From NCBI GenBank assembly GCA_005223185.1, contig NJBN01000007.1:164355-228354 (forward strand): 64,000 nt of DNA. Reading direction: 5' to 3'. Shown here piece after piece: positions 33,473 through 42,352 of this stretch. Below the pieces are notes generated by a model. The model saw nothing but the letters and a program-made list of their open reading frames with translations, ran no database searches and was not told the DNA's origin. This DNA comes from a candidate division LCP-89 bacterium B3_LCP (GTDB lineage Bacteria > Electryoneota > B3-LCP). The stretch's first letter is position 1; each line of letters opens with the position of its first letter. The translations under genes were made by a program, and so were the position numbers.

Positions 33473-34045
33473 TCAGGATACATTCTTCTCACCCATCAGT
33501 GATAAAGCTTCAAGTCTGGTCGCCTGTTTTCTCATAATGCCGCGCATACTCGAAGTTACCGTCCGCGCTCCGGTTTTCTTCACTCCGCGCATGGTCATAC
33601 AGAGGTGCTGTGCACGAATAATCACAAAAACGCCCAGAGGTTTCAAAACGCGCATCAAGGCGTCTGCAATGTCGGTAGTCATGCGTTCCTGCAGTTGGGG
33701 ACGGTTCGCCACCATGTCAACTACGCGTGCTAACGAAGAAAACCCCGTAATTCTGTTATTATCCGGAATATATGCGATAGATACAGTTCCATAAAAGGGC
33801 AGCAGATGATGCTCGCACATCGAATGAAAAGGAACGTCACGCAGAAGGATCATCTCATCTTGATTTTTAGTGGTAAAAATGGCAATTTCCGGATCGACGT
33901 CGCGGCCTATCCCTGAGAAAATCTCCTCGTACATTTCGGCAACTCTCTCCGGGGTACGCTGAAGTCCCTCCCTTTCTGGATCCTCACCAATCGCCAATAT
34001 CAGTTCACGAACGGCGGAAATAATCCTTTGACGATCGATAGCCAC
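33473..34045 (-). CDS. folE: GTP cyclohydrolase I
   Basis: FolE converts GTP to dihydroneopterin triphosphate, the first step of folate synthesis. The 190-residue protein has zinc ligands Cys77 and His80 in FHSMCEHHLLPF and Cys149 in RAQHLCMTMRG, plus ITGFSSLARVVDMVANRPQL. It starts with GTG at 34045, where the G is shared with the stop codon of the preceding gene (TAGTG). Confidence 0.97.
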   Translation of the reverse strand: MAIDRQRIISAVRELILAIGEDPEREGLQRTPERVAEMYEEIFSGIGRDVDPEIAIFTTKNQDEMILLRDVPFHSMCEHHLLPFYGTVSIAYIPDNNRITGFSSLARVVDMVANRPQLQERMTTDIADALMRVLKPLGVFVIIRAQHLCMTMRGVKKTGARTVTSSMRGIMRKQATRLEALSLMGEKNVS

Positions 34046-34719
34046 TACTGACCAGCCCCCTCTTTAGCCTGAACAGCCGCTTCTGTTTCATCTTGTTCCT
34101 GAACCACATCCGGCACTAAAGTAAAGGAAACAAGCATGCTTTCCCCGGCTTTAAGGTCAATCCGTTGGATGATATCACCTTCTATCTTAAACCCCGCTTT
34201 TTCAACTGTGATTAGATGCTTCCCTGCAGCAACTTCTTCCAGGACAAAATCAGCATAGTAACCGGTATTGACAGCATCGATAATGATGGTAGCTTCCGGA
34301 ATGTTGCACTCCACTCTGATGCTGCCCTTGCCTTCATGCAAAACAGCATATAAGCCGATAGCTATTCCTAAGAATAATATTATTGCAACTAAAACCCAGG
34401 CTTTCTGCATTTTCATGGCGTTGGAAGGATCTTCTATGTCTGCGTCATACAGTTGACCATTTTCTGATACTTCCTCCTTGGTGATCCACTCCGTTTCACC
34501 ATCTTCGTTAATTATCTCCTTGTAGCCGGGACGATTTTCATAGTAACGGCGCAGCTCTTCACGGTAGATATCCCTCTTCCTATCAGCTATGGCGCCGGCT
34601 GCCTTCTGCGATTCCTTCTTCAGCTTAGCCTTCTGTTTTTCCCGGTCGCGTTGTTCTATTTCAGCGCGAATAGCCTTGCGCAGTTCTTCGTCGTCGAATT
34701 GTTTCGGTTGTTCGTTCAT
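34045..34719 (-). CDS. Membrane protein with PEGA-like domain
   Basis: The 224-residue protein begins with a long charged helix (about 8-70, KAIRAEIEQRDREKQKAKLK and RKRDIYREELRRYYENRPGY) likely to form a coiled coil in the cytoplasm. One membrane helix follows (about 107-126, WVLVAIILFLGIAIGLYAVL) and then a PEGA-like beta domain (about 130-205) with GSIRVECNIPEATIIIDAVN and VAAGKHLITVEKAGF. PEGA domains are linked to surface-layer or envelope proteins. It is between ftsH and folE in an operon; function unknown. Confidence 0.75.
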   Translation of the reverse strand: MNEQPKQFDDEELRKAIRAEIEQRDREKQKAKLKKESQKAAGAIADRKRDIYREELRRYYENRPGYKEIINEDGETEWITKEEVSENGQLYDADIEDPSNAMKMQKAWVLVAIILFLGIAIGLYAVLHEGKGSIRVECNIPEATIIIDAVNTGYYADFVLEEVAAGKHLITVEKAGFKIEGDIIQRIDLKAGESMLVSFTLVPDVVQEQDETEAAVQAKEGAGQ

Positions 34720-34728
34720 ATTATAAAC

Positions 34729-36750
34729 TTAAGCTGTTGCAGGTGAAGGTTCCTCACCGCCTTCGGGAACTATATCCTCTTTTTTCTTCTTGCGCCTGGT
34801 ACGGGCGGCTTTCTGCTGCATTTCTTCGGATTCTTGTGTTTTTCCCGCGGGAGGATCTTCAAGAGGTTTTCCATCCAACAGCCGGTCTATTTCTTCACCA
34901 TCTAAGATTTCCCGTTCTAATAAAGCGCCTGCCAAGGCATGCAACTTGTCAACGTTTCCAGATAGCACTTTGTACGACTGTTCCTCAGCTTCGGTAACAA
35001 TTCTACGGACTTCTTCGTCAATATCCATAGCAGTTTTTTCGCTGTAATCGCGGTGTTTTGCTATCTCACGGCCTAAGAAGATTTCCTCCTCTTTTTTTCC
35101 AAAGCTAAGAGGTCCTAACTTTTGAGACATCCCCCATTCGCAAACCATCTTGCGCGCAACCTCGGTGGCGCGTTCAATGTCATTGCCAGCGCCTGTCGTC
35201 TGTTGTTTAAATATAATCAGTTCTGCAGCCCTGCCGCCCAAAAGGTGAGTTAGAACAGCTTCTAAGTATTCTTTTGAGTAATTATGTTTCTCATCTATGG
35301 GCAGATAGTGAGTCAATCCCAAAGCCCGCCCTCTGGGGATGATGGTTACCTTATGCACCGGATCAGCGCCCGGCACCAGTTTCGATACCAATACATGTCC
35401 GGCTTCGTGGTAAGCTGTGGTCTTCTTCTCCTCCTCGCTGATAAGAAGGCTCTTGCGCTCAACTCCCATCATCACTTTGTCCTTGGCTTCCTCGAAGTCA
35501 GTCATGACGACTCTGTCACCGTCACGCTTGGCAGCCAACAATGCCGCTTCGTTGGCTAAGTTAGCCAAATCGGCTCCAGCCAGCCCCGGCGTACCCTTGG
35601 CTAAAACTTTCAGGTTGACGTCTTCATCAAGTGGAATCTCTTTTGTATGAACTTTAAGGATTCCCTCGCGGCCGCGCACATCAGGGCGATCCACAACGAT
35701 CTGACGGTCGAATCTCCCCGGTCTCATTAAGGCTGGATCCAGAACGTCCGGTCTGTTGGTAGCGGCTATCAGAATTACGCCTTCATTGGATTCAAATCCA
35801 TCCATTTCAACCAGAAGTTGATTCAAGGTCTGTTCACGCTCGTCATGACCGCCGCCTAAACCTGCGCCGCGATGCCTGCCCACTGCATCGATTTCATCGA
35901 TGAAAATTATGCAGGGGGCGTTCTTCTTTCCCTGTTCAAACAGATCGCGTACACGGGAAGCGCCCACTCCCACAAACATTTCCACGAAATCCGCGCCGGA
36001 CATGGAGAAAAAGGGAACTTCAGCTTCACCGGCTATGGCGCGAGCCAGGAGAGTTTTACCGGTTCCAGGAGGTCCCAAAAGAAGAGCTCCCTTGGGAATC
36101 TTGCCTCCCAACCGTTGAAATTTCTTGGGGTCCTTTAAGAAGTCTATAATCTCGTTGAGTTCTTCTTTCGCTTCATCAGCGCCAGCCACGTCAGCAAAGG
36201 TAACTTTAGGTCGGTTCTCGGTCAACAGTTTCGCTCGACTTTTACCGAAAGAGAAGACCCCTTTGGGACCACCACCCTGGATACGCCGCATGAAGAAGAT
36301 CCAGATTCCGATCAAGATCAGCCAGGGAAAGATTGCGGTGAAAAACCAGCCTAAGACGTTAGTGGCTTTTTCTCGAAACTCGTAGTCAACGCCCTTTTCA
36401 TCCCATTCATCCAACATCCAGTTCTCGATAAACGGCAGGATAGTCTGGAAATGGATAGCCTCAGAATCCGGATTTAGAACGTCAGTTCGATAGATCCCAT
36501 GAAATTCATTATCTACGATATATCCGGATTCAACCCGCCCTGCATCAAGAATTTGGCGATATTCAGTATAGGGAATCTTGACTTCCTTGCGTTCACCGAA
36601 GTTGAACGCCTGTGCTATAACAATCGAAGCCAAAAAGATAAGTACCCAGAAAGCGACCGTTCTGGTAGCTTTCTTCCATTCGAACTTGTCATCGGGATTG
36701 GGTCTTTTACCCCGATTATTTCGTTTGTTTTTATCGTTATCGTTAGCCAT
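34729..36750 (-). CDS. ftsH: ATP-dependent zinc metalloprotease FtsH
   Basis: FtsH degrades membrane and regulatory proteins at the inner membrane. The 673-residue protein has two membrane helices (about 31-50 and 133-154) around a short periplasmic domain, Walker A GPPGTGKT (226-233), Walker [16 protein letters not shown], a second region of homology [20 protein letters not shown] and the zinc site HEAGH (448-452). The C-terminus is a lysine- and glutamate-rich tail. The order tilS-ftsH is conserved across many bacteria and is present here. Confidence 0.98.
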   Translation of the reverse strand: MANDNDKNKRNNRGKRPNPDDKFEWKKATRTVAFWVLIFLASIVIAQAFNFGERKEVKIPYTEYRQILDAGRVESGYIVDNEFHGIYRTDVLNPDSEAIHFQTILPFIENWMLDEWDEKGVDYEFREKATNVLGWFFTAIFPWLILIGIWIFFMRRIQGGGPKGVFSFGKSRAKLLTENRPKVTFADVAGADEAKEELNEIIDFLKDPKKFQRLGGKIPKGALLLGPPGTGKTLLARAIAGEAEVPFFSMSGADFVEMFVGVGASRVRDLFEQGKKNAPCIIFIDEIDAVGRHRGAGLGGGHDEREQTLNQLLVEMDGFESNEGVILIAATNRPDVLDPALMRPGRFDRQIVVDRPDVRGREGILKVHTKEIPLDEDVNLKVLAKGTPGLAGADLANLANEAALLAAKRDGDRVVMTDFEEAKDKVMMGVERKSLLISEEEKKTTAYHEAGHVLVSKLVPGADPVHKVTIIPRGRALGLTHYLPIDEKHNYSKEYLEAVLTHLLGGRAAELIIFKQQTTGAGNDIERATEVARKMVCEWGMSQKLGPLSFGKKEEEIFLGREIAKHRDYSEKTAMDIDEEVRRIVTEAEEQSYKVLSGNVDKLHALAGALLEREILDGEEIDRLLDGKPLEDPPAGKTQESEEMQQKAARTRRKKKKEDIVPEGGEEPSPATA

Positions 36751-36786
36751 GATAATTCACAGTTTTACATCTTCCCGGACATATCA

Positions 36787-38178
36787 TCAGTCAGGGATAA
36801 TTTGTACACGCCAGGTATGCTCGCCCAAGGAATTAACTCGCACTGCTTCAGAAATGCGATGACCTATCACCCAGATGACGGTCTCGTCCTTCACAATTAC
36901 CGGTGTGGTCAACTTTTCAAATCGGGGAACTCTCCTATCAGCTAAAAAGCGAAATAGTCTCTTTGAACCACTTGCTCCCAAAGGGTGAAAACGATCTCCT
37001 TCACGGGCATAGCGAATTGCCAGATCTTTGCATTCAGTTCCTAAGTCAATATCAGCAACATATCCATCGCCGGAAGTAAGTTGCTCTGGGATCGGTTTTC
37101 CCCAGGTTATCCGGGCACCCATTTCCGGTATTTCGGATTCAACGCCCGGAACCAGTTCTCGCTGAAACGGTTCGCTCGATTCTGAAGATATAATCAGCGA
37201 TTGACGATCGCGCAGCAGGCGAACATCACCTGTAAGTTCGAGAAACTTTCCCGTTTTACTCTGATCGATAAAACGGGCGATTGCGTCAAGATCGTCAGAC
37301 GTCACGTTGAAGTCTTTACCGAGCAGTTCAGAGACCGCTTTGATAACCACATACTTCCTTATCGTTGTAAAGTAAGTTAAAATGGTGGTAATATCAAGGA
37401 TAATTTTGTTTTTTTGGAAAATTACCAGTGATTCATCCCAGCACTGCAAAGTTAGCTTATCGATGATTTCATAGGCTTCAGTGGCTCGTTCTCCTAAACG
37501 AATCAAGGCTTGTTCGATTGCAGGATTCAGATCGTCCTTGATAGATGGTAACAGCTTGTGTCTTAAATAGTTACGCGGGCGGTTTAGTTTTACGTTCGTA
37601 GGGTCTTGGCTATATGGTATTTGTTTGCTATGAACATAATTAGTTAAATCTTCCTTTTTTAGAATCAGAAAAGGGCGGATCACCTTACCACGCCGGGCAG
37701 GAATGCCGGAAAGACCCTTAATGCCGGTTCCACTGATGATACGCATTAAGACCGTTTCAGCCTGATCGTCCGCATGATGACCGGTTAGAATAAAATCACA
37801 ATTTTGCTCTTCCGCTGTACTTTCCAGGAACTTGTAACGCGCTTTGCGCATTCTCTCTTCAGGGGATAGTTCTCTTTCACTATTATCCGACAGGCTTTCG
37901 ATACTGAGATGGATACCCCGCTGAGCGCAGTATTCTTCAACCAAGTTGGCTCGGTGACGAGCTTCCCGCAAATCAGGATGATGAATCAGGTGCGCGGCTT
38001 TCAGTTTGATTCTTCCTTGACCGGATAATTCATTGGCGGAATCCAGCAATGCCATAGAATCACTTCCGCCTGAAACCGCCACAAGTACGACAGGATTCCC
38101 GGCAGAAACGCCGGTGAGTTCTACCAGGCGATCAAATAATATTTTGGGCAGGTTAATATTTTCAGTATTAATGGACAT
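36787..38178 (-). CDS. tilS: tRNA(Ile)-lysidine synthetase
   Basis: TilS adds lysine to cytidine 34 of tRNA-Ile(CAU), changing its decoding. The 463-residue protein has the PP-loop VAVSGGSDSMALLDS (33-47), FILTGHHADDQAETVLMRII and RPFLILKKEDLTNY in the catalytic core, and a C-terminal TilS domain with FHPLGASGSKRLFRFLADRRV. It is the first gene of the long minus-strand run and is divergent from a secreted protease gene; the 74-bp gap must hold both start regions. Confidence 0.95.
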   Translation of the reverse strand: MSINTENINLPKILFDRLVELTGVSAGNPVVLVAVSGGSDSMALLDSANELSGQGRIKLKAAHLIHHPDLREARHRANLVEEYCAQRGIHLSIESLSDNSERELSPEERMRKARYKFLESTAEEQNCDFILTGHHADDQAETVLMRIISGTGIKGLSGIPARRGKVIRPFLILKKEDLTNYVHSKQIPYSQDPTNVKLNRPRNYLRHKLLPSIKDDLNPAIEQALIRLGERATEAYEIIDKLTLQCWDESLVIFQKNKIILDITTILTYFTTIRKYVVIKAVSELLGKDFNVTSDDLDAIARFIDQSKTGKFLELTGDVRLLRDRQSLIISSESSEPFQRELVPGVESEIPEMGARITWGKPIPEQLTSGDGYVADIDLGTECKDLAIRYAREGDRFHPLGASGSKRLFRFLADRRVPRFEKLTTPVIVKDETVIWVIGHRISEAVRVNSLGEHTWRVQIIPD

Positions 38179-38224
38179 CTTAATTAACTCAGTAAAGCAA
38201 AAAGCGTACCTTTGCTTTTAAAAA

Positions 38225-38241
38225 CTGCCCGAACAGGGCAG
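38225..38241. promoter_or_regulatory. Hairpin in the leader of the protease gene
   Basis: CTGCCC, gaaca, GGGCAG forms a 6-bp perfect stem 12 bp before the start codon of the plus-strand protease gene. It could affect translation or be one of the many short palindromes of this region. Confidence 0.4.
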
Positions 38242-38252
38242 AGTTCCCCACT

Positions 38253-41207
38253 ATGATGCGAATAAAGCGAAAATCCCACAGTAATATGCATCGCTACATC
38301 GTGCCTGCGTTAGCGATATTTCTGGCATTTCCTGCCATTATGGCAGTATCGGGGGAAAATGCGGGCACGATAAAGTTGAAGCAGGGAATGCTGCTTCGTT
38401 CGTGGGCTGAAATGAACCTTCCGGCAGGCACTTCGGAAGTTGACGGAGTAGAACGATTTATCAGCGACAATCGGGCACTATTAGGCATTCGCCAAAATTC
38501 AGATGTAATTTTAGATGCTGATAGAATCGTCGCCACTTTAGTAGGCAGACGATACGTCTTCAACCAGTTCGCTTTTGGTCTTCCCGTCTTCGATGCACAA
38601 CTTGTTATGGTGATAAATGACGGGCAGATAATTTCTCTCTTCAACGCTCTATCCAGCACGAATTTTAAGCAGCAATCACCTTTTATTACCAGAAATAAGG
38701 CTCTACAATCAGCATTGACCTTCCTGGAAATAGACCAATACCGGAAGCCCCCAACGGTAGCGTTAGGCTATAATTCTACAGGAGTGCTGGTGTACAGAAT
38801 TCGCATTCCCGGTAAAGACCCTCCTGCAGACTGGGAACTGTACGTAAACTCAACGAACGGCACAGTTATTTCTCACCGTGACCGGCGTCTGTTTATTGAC
38901 GGCAGCGGTCAGGTCTTCGATCCTGATCCCAAAACCGCAACGGGAGATACAACACTGACCGATCAAAACGACTCCAACGCAGCGATACCGCCCGAAGCTT
39001 ACAGCATCGTTGCCCTGTTCGATCTGGATGATCCAGTAGAAGATCTTTATTACTTGGACGGCCCCTACGTGAGCACCGATTTCACCGAAAACAGGGTATC
39101 ATCGACCACCCCTGAGTTCATCTTCCTGCGCGAAAATGACGCTTTCGAAGAGGTCATGGTTTATTACCATATTGACAGAATGCAGCGCTATTTCCAGGAC
39201 GATCTACAGACTTTTAATGCCAACAATCGCCAACAGCATTGCAACGTGAACGGTACGCCTTTCGATCAATCCTGGTACAGCTTCTTCGACAGCTCTTTGA
39301 CCTACGGGTACGGCGGCGTCGATGACGCTGAAGACGCCGACGTCATTCTGCATGAATACGGGCATGCAGTGCAGGATAATATCAATCCGGGATGGACGGG
39401 TGGTAATACCGATCCCATGGGCGAAGGCTTCGGAGATTATTTAGCCGGATCCTACAGTCTCACCATCGATTCCGGTTTCCAACCGGACTGGGTGTTCAAC
39501 TGGGATGGACACAATGAATTCTGGCCCGGACGGATACTGAATGCCCCCTATCACTACCCGGAAGATACCACCTTAAGTTTATATCAAGCCGGAGAACTCT
39601 GGTCCGCAGGTTTGATTGACGTTTGGTGGGATATTCCGGACGTCATCGCCTGGGACAGAATCGTTTTGCAGCATCACTTCTTAATCGGAAACGGCGCTCT
39701 GATGGAAGATGCAGCGCAGGCGATTTTAGTCACAGAACTGGCACTGTACGGTGGTCAATATCGTTCCATCATCGTGGACAACTTTTCCGAGAGAGGATTT
39801 ATCGATCCATCTGCATATTCCCCCTTAATCGTACATGATCCTTTGGGTGACACTGAAGACACTCTGAAGACGGATTTTGAGATTGTCACATTTATCACTT
39901 CATCGCAGCCCTTAGACACCACTTCACTACAGTTGTTCTGGCGAACGGGGGAAGATCCTTTCACACAAGAACTACTTTGGGCTACTGGCAACCCGGATGA
40001 ATTCGGTTCCATTATATCGGGTCCGTTTAATGGTGATACTGTATCTTATTATTTCACTGCTGCCGATATGGTAGGGATGGGGACATTCCTACCCGCGGGA
40101 GCGCCCACAGAGGTCTTCGTATTTTATGTGGGGACTGACCTGGTGCCCCCGGAAATCACCTGGGTGGATTCGCTGGGCGAAACCGTCCTTCGCTCAGCAT
40201 CATTCGAGGTGAGTGCGGCGGCTAATGACAACATCGGCGTTGATTATGCTGAACTGATATGGAGGGTAAATTCAGGGTACTGGTTTTTTGAACTTATGGC
40301 TCATGTTTCAGCCGATACTTTTAAAGGGGAATTTTCTTATCAGAATCTGTCCGTGGGCGATGCGATTGAATACTTCGTCAGAGTAACTGATTCATCAAGC
40401 CAATCCAATACAGCGGACAGCCCGGTGCAGGGTTTTTCGGTGGAAGTCAGCGCTGAATTGGATGATTTCGAAGGACCCATCGGGCCATGGGTATTTACCG
40501 GTGAATGGGGTATCACTGAGGAATTCTCTCACAGCGGATCATCCAGCATGGAAGACAGCCCATGGACGCAGTACGCCCCCAGTTCGGATTCTTGGGCTCA
40601 ATGGGGGCAGACCTGGAATCTTTCCGGTTTTATTCAGGCGCACCTGACCTTCTGGGAGAAACATCTGTTAGCGCCCAATTCCGATTGGGGATTCTTGGAA
40701 ATATCAGCAGACGGCGGACCCTGGGAATCTCTGTTTGCCATTACCGGCACCGATCCGGAATGGTACATGCGGGAGATTTCCTTAAACGATTACTGCGGTG
40801 GCGTTTGTTCCGATCTGCAGTTTCGCTTCCGGCTGGTAACAGATTCCACCGGATCTTCTTTTGGCTGGTACATCGATGATCTATCCATCTGGGTGGAAAA
40901 TGTCGTTCCCATCGAAGGCGATGAACGTAGCGATCAAATTCCCCATAAATACGCCTTAGGACCCATCTTCCCCAATCCGTTCAATCCTGTCGTTCATATA
41001 GGGTTCGACTTGCCGGAAGACGCCCAGGTCAAATTAAGAATATATAATATCAGCGGGCAACTAATAGAGAACTTAGCGGAAGATCTATTTCCTGCGGGAT
41101 CCCACCAGATTTCTTTCAATGGCGCTTATCTGCCTTCTGGAATCTATCTCTGTGAATTTTCAGCGGGTAGTTTTACTTCATATAAAAAGATAATCCTGAT
41201 CAAATGA
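38253..41207 (+). CDS. Secreted M36/thermolysin-like metalloprotease with sorting domain
   Basis: The 984-residue protein has a signal peptide (HRYIVPALAIFLAFPAIMAV), an FTP-type propeptide (about 35-200, with FNQFAFGLPVFDAQLVMVIN), a gluzincin protease domain with DVILHEYGHAVQDN (zinc site HEYGH at 367-371) and the third ligand in MGEGFGDYLAGSY, Ig-like segments, a MAM/jelly-roll domain (about 735-885, DDFEGPIGPWVFTGEWGITE) and a C-terminal sorting domain with IFPNPFNPVVHIGFDLP and GIYLCEF. It is likely exported and processed at the cell surface. Three Met codons near the start are possible; the first is used here. No strong promoter is seen in the short divergent gap. Confidence 0.9.
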   Translation: MMRIKRKSHSNMHRYIVPALAIFLAFPAIMAVSGENAGTIKLKQGMLLRSWAEMNLPAGTSEVDGVERFISDNRALLGIRQNSDVILDADRIVATLVGRRYVFNQFAFGLPVFDAQLVMVINDGQIISLFNALSSTNFKQQSPFITRNKALQSALTFLEIDQYRKPPTVALGYNSTGVLVYRIRIPGKDPPADWELYVNSTNGTVISHRDRRLFIDGSGQVFDPDPKTATGDTTLTDQNDSNAAIPPEAYSIVALFDLDDPVEDLYYLDGPYVSTDFTENRVSSTTPEFIFLRENDAFEEVMVYYHIDRMQRYFQDDLQTFNANNRQQHCNVNGTPFDQSWYSFFDSSLTYGYGGVDDAEDADVILHEYGHAVQDNINPGWTGGNTDPMGEGFGDYLAGSYSLTIDSGFQPDWVFNWDGHNEFWPGRILNAPYHYPEDTTLSLYQAGELWSAGLIDVWWDIPDVIAWDRIVLQHHFLIGNGALMEDAAQAILVTELALYGGQYRSIIVDNFSERGFIDPSAYSPLIVHDPLGDTEDTLKTDFEIVTFITSSQPLDTTSLQLFWRTGEDPFTQELLWATGNPDEFGSIISGPFNGDTVSYYFTAADMVGMGTFLPAGAPTEVFVFYVGTDLVPPEITWVDSLGETVLRSASFEVSAAANDNIGVDYAELIWRVNSGYWFFELMAHVSADTFKGEFSYQNLSVGDAIEYFVRVTDSSSQSNTADSPVQGFSVEVSAELDDFEGPIGPWVFTGEWGITEEFSHSGSSSMEDSPWTQYAPSSDSWAQWGQTWNLSGFIQAHLTFWEKHLLAPNSDWGFLEISADGGPWESLFAITGTDPEWYMREISLNDYCGGVCSDLQFRFRLVTDSTGSSFGWYIDDLSIWVENVVPIEGDERSDQIPHKYALGPIFPNPFNPVVHIGFDLPEDAQVKLRIYNISGQLIENLAEDLFPAGSHQISFNGAYLPSGIYLCEFSAGSFTSYKKIILIK

Positions 41208-41396
41208 TCAGGGGTAAGTGCATAAGAAGCGCCCTCTCAGTTAGAAGGCGGTCGGGTGGCATACTTCTGGCTCCAATTCATTGGAGACGAAGCATGTACT
41301 TTCTAACATATGTATTTTGCATGCTTCGTTCCCGCTGAAACGGAACCAAAAGCATTCCATCCATCGATAAGTTCTATAGTGTTATAAAAACTTAGT
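41208..41396. repeat. Intergenic CATGCTTCGT repeat region
   Basis: No gene. The region contains GGTGGCATACTTCTGGCTCC, then CGAAGCATG and further GCATGCTTCGTTCCCGC. The word GGGTGGCATGCTTCTGG...CGAAGCATG recurs at 50258-50302. It lies between convergent ends of the protease gene and rpsU and may fold into a large hairpin that ends transcription. Confidence 0.6.
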
Positions 41397-41597
41397 TTAC
41401 TGTTCGTTTAACATTCTCATCAGTTTGCGCATCTTACGGCGAGCCTGATTGCTCTTGCGCTTCTTGGCTTCTGACGGCTTTTCATAGCGTTGATGCTTGC
41501 GGATTTCTGCCATTAATCCGGACTTTTCACAAGATTTGGTAAAGCGCCGGAAAGCTCTTTCAAATGGTTCGCCTTCGCGTACTTTGACGTAAGTCAT
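41397..41597 (-). CDS. rpsU: 30S ribosomal protein S21
   Basis: The 66-residue basic protein reads TYVKVREGEPFERAFRRFTK, SCEKSGLMAEIRKHQRYEKP and a C-terminal RRKMRKLMRMLNEQ, the standard S21 pattern. S21 helps 16S rRNA pair with Shine-Dalgarno sequences. The ATG at 41597 follows GGAGG, and GGACTGATAGTCC between that site and the start codon forms a small hairpin. It is a single-gene unit with its own promoter, surrounded by repeats and secretome genes rather than the usual dnaG-rpoD neighbours. Confidence 0.96.
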   Translation of the reverse strand: MTYVKVREGEPFERAFRRFTKSCEKSGLMAEIRKHQRYEKPSEAKKRKSNQARRKMRKLMRMLNEQ

Positions 41598-41642
41598 GGA
41601 CTATCAGTCCCTCCTTTCGGTTAAGTAATTATAAAGCTTTAA

Positions 41643-41671
41643 AAGATAGCTCTATATTACAGCCAAGTCAA
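41643..41671 (-). promoter_or_regulatory. Promoter of rpsU
   Basis: On the minus strand TTGACT (41666-41671) and TATCTT (41643-41648) are 17 bp apart, 46 bp before the start codon. The -10 box is weaker than others in the window. Confidence 0.55.
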
Positions 41672-42352
41672 GTATATTTCCTGCTTTTTTTGTTTGGGAT
41701 ATGACAGAAGCCCCCGTTATTGCCAGCCCTAAATGGGGGGATTTTTTATGTGTGAAAAACCGATTATTTTACATTTCAGGCTGGCGACATATTTGACAAA
41801 GGCGATTTGATTCTTCAGCACAAAAACGACAGAATTTTAAACTCCCACGCACGAAATCTGGAATTGCGCCAAATCTGTCGTTTTTGGGGGTTATGTGATT
41901 GGTTTTCAGGTGGTTTAGGTTGTCAGTCATATTTGTCGCCGATGACAGATGTGTCGTTGTCAAGAAATTGTTAATGGGGTGCTTTAGGATGAAGGATAAA
42001 CCGAGGAAAAGTTGTATATAGCAGTGGTATTTTCAGGGTTTGTAAGGATTATATATATAATATACAACAATAGTTCAGGGAATGCAAGGCTTAAAGAGGT
42101 GAATTTAAGGTGTCGGGGTCAGGGGCCGCTAAGGGTAAGCTATCCCTACTACGAAAAAATCCCCCTTAATCCCCCTTTTTTAAAGGGGGAAACTGCAACG
42201 CTCCCTGCATACCCACTGATTCCCCCCCCTTTCCCAAAGGGGGGAGTTCCGACGTGTCGGGACGGGGGGATTTGTCATTCTGGCTTATCCAGAATCTGAC
42301 ATGAACACGCCGTCTGATTCCAGACAAGCTGGAATGACGGCTTTTCTTATTT
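41672..42352. repeat. Intergenic region with non-coding element copy 1 and several repeats
   Basis: No gene is supported. From about 41760 to 42113 lies a non-coding element related to 61129-61362; it contains words of the GACAGATTTGGCG type in both directions and ends in a 20-mer at 42049-42068 that is identical at 61307-61326. Then come GTCGGGGTCAGGGGC (about 42112), two C-run/G-run hairpins (about 42163-42192 and 42225-42247) and a dispersed repeat of the CATTCTGG...CCAGAATC type (42274-42345) with an inverted end at TTCCAGACAAGCTGGAA. Confidence 0.7.

Noticed and set aside
41769..41963. 64-residue minus-strand frame with several Cys
   Set aside because: It lies within a repeated non-coding element, has no ribosome site, and the related element at 61129 does not keep the frame.
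41760..42113. Transfer RNA or other known structural RNA
   Set aside because: I found no GGTTCGAATCC-type arm or cloverleaf here or in other spacers; the element remains unnamed.
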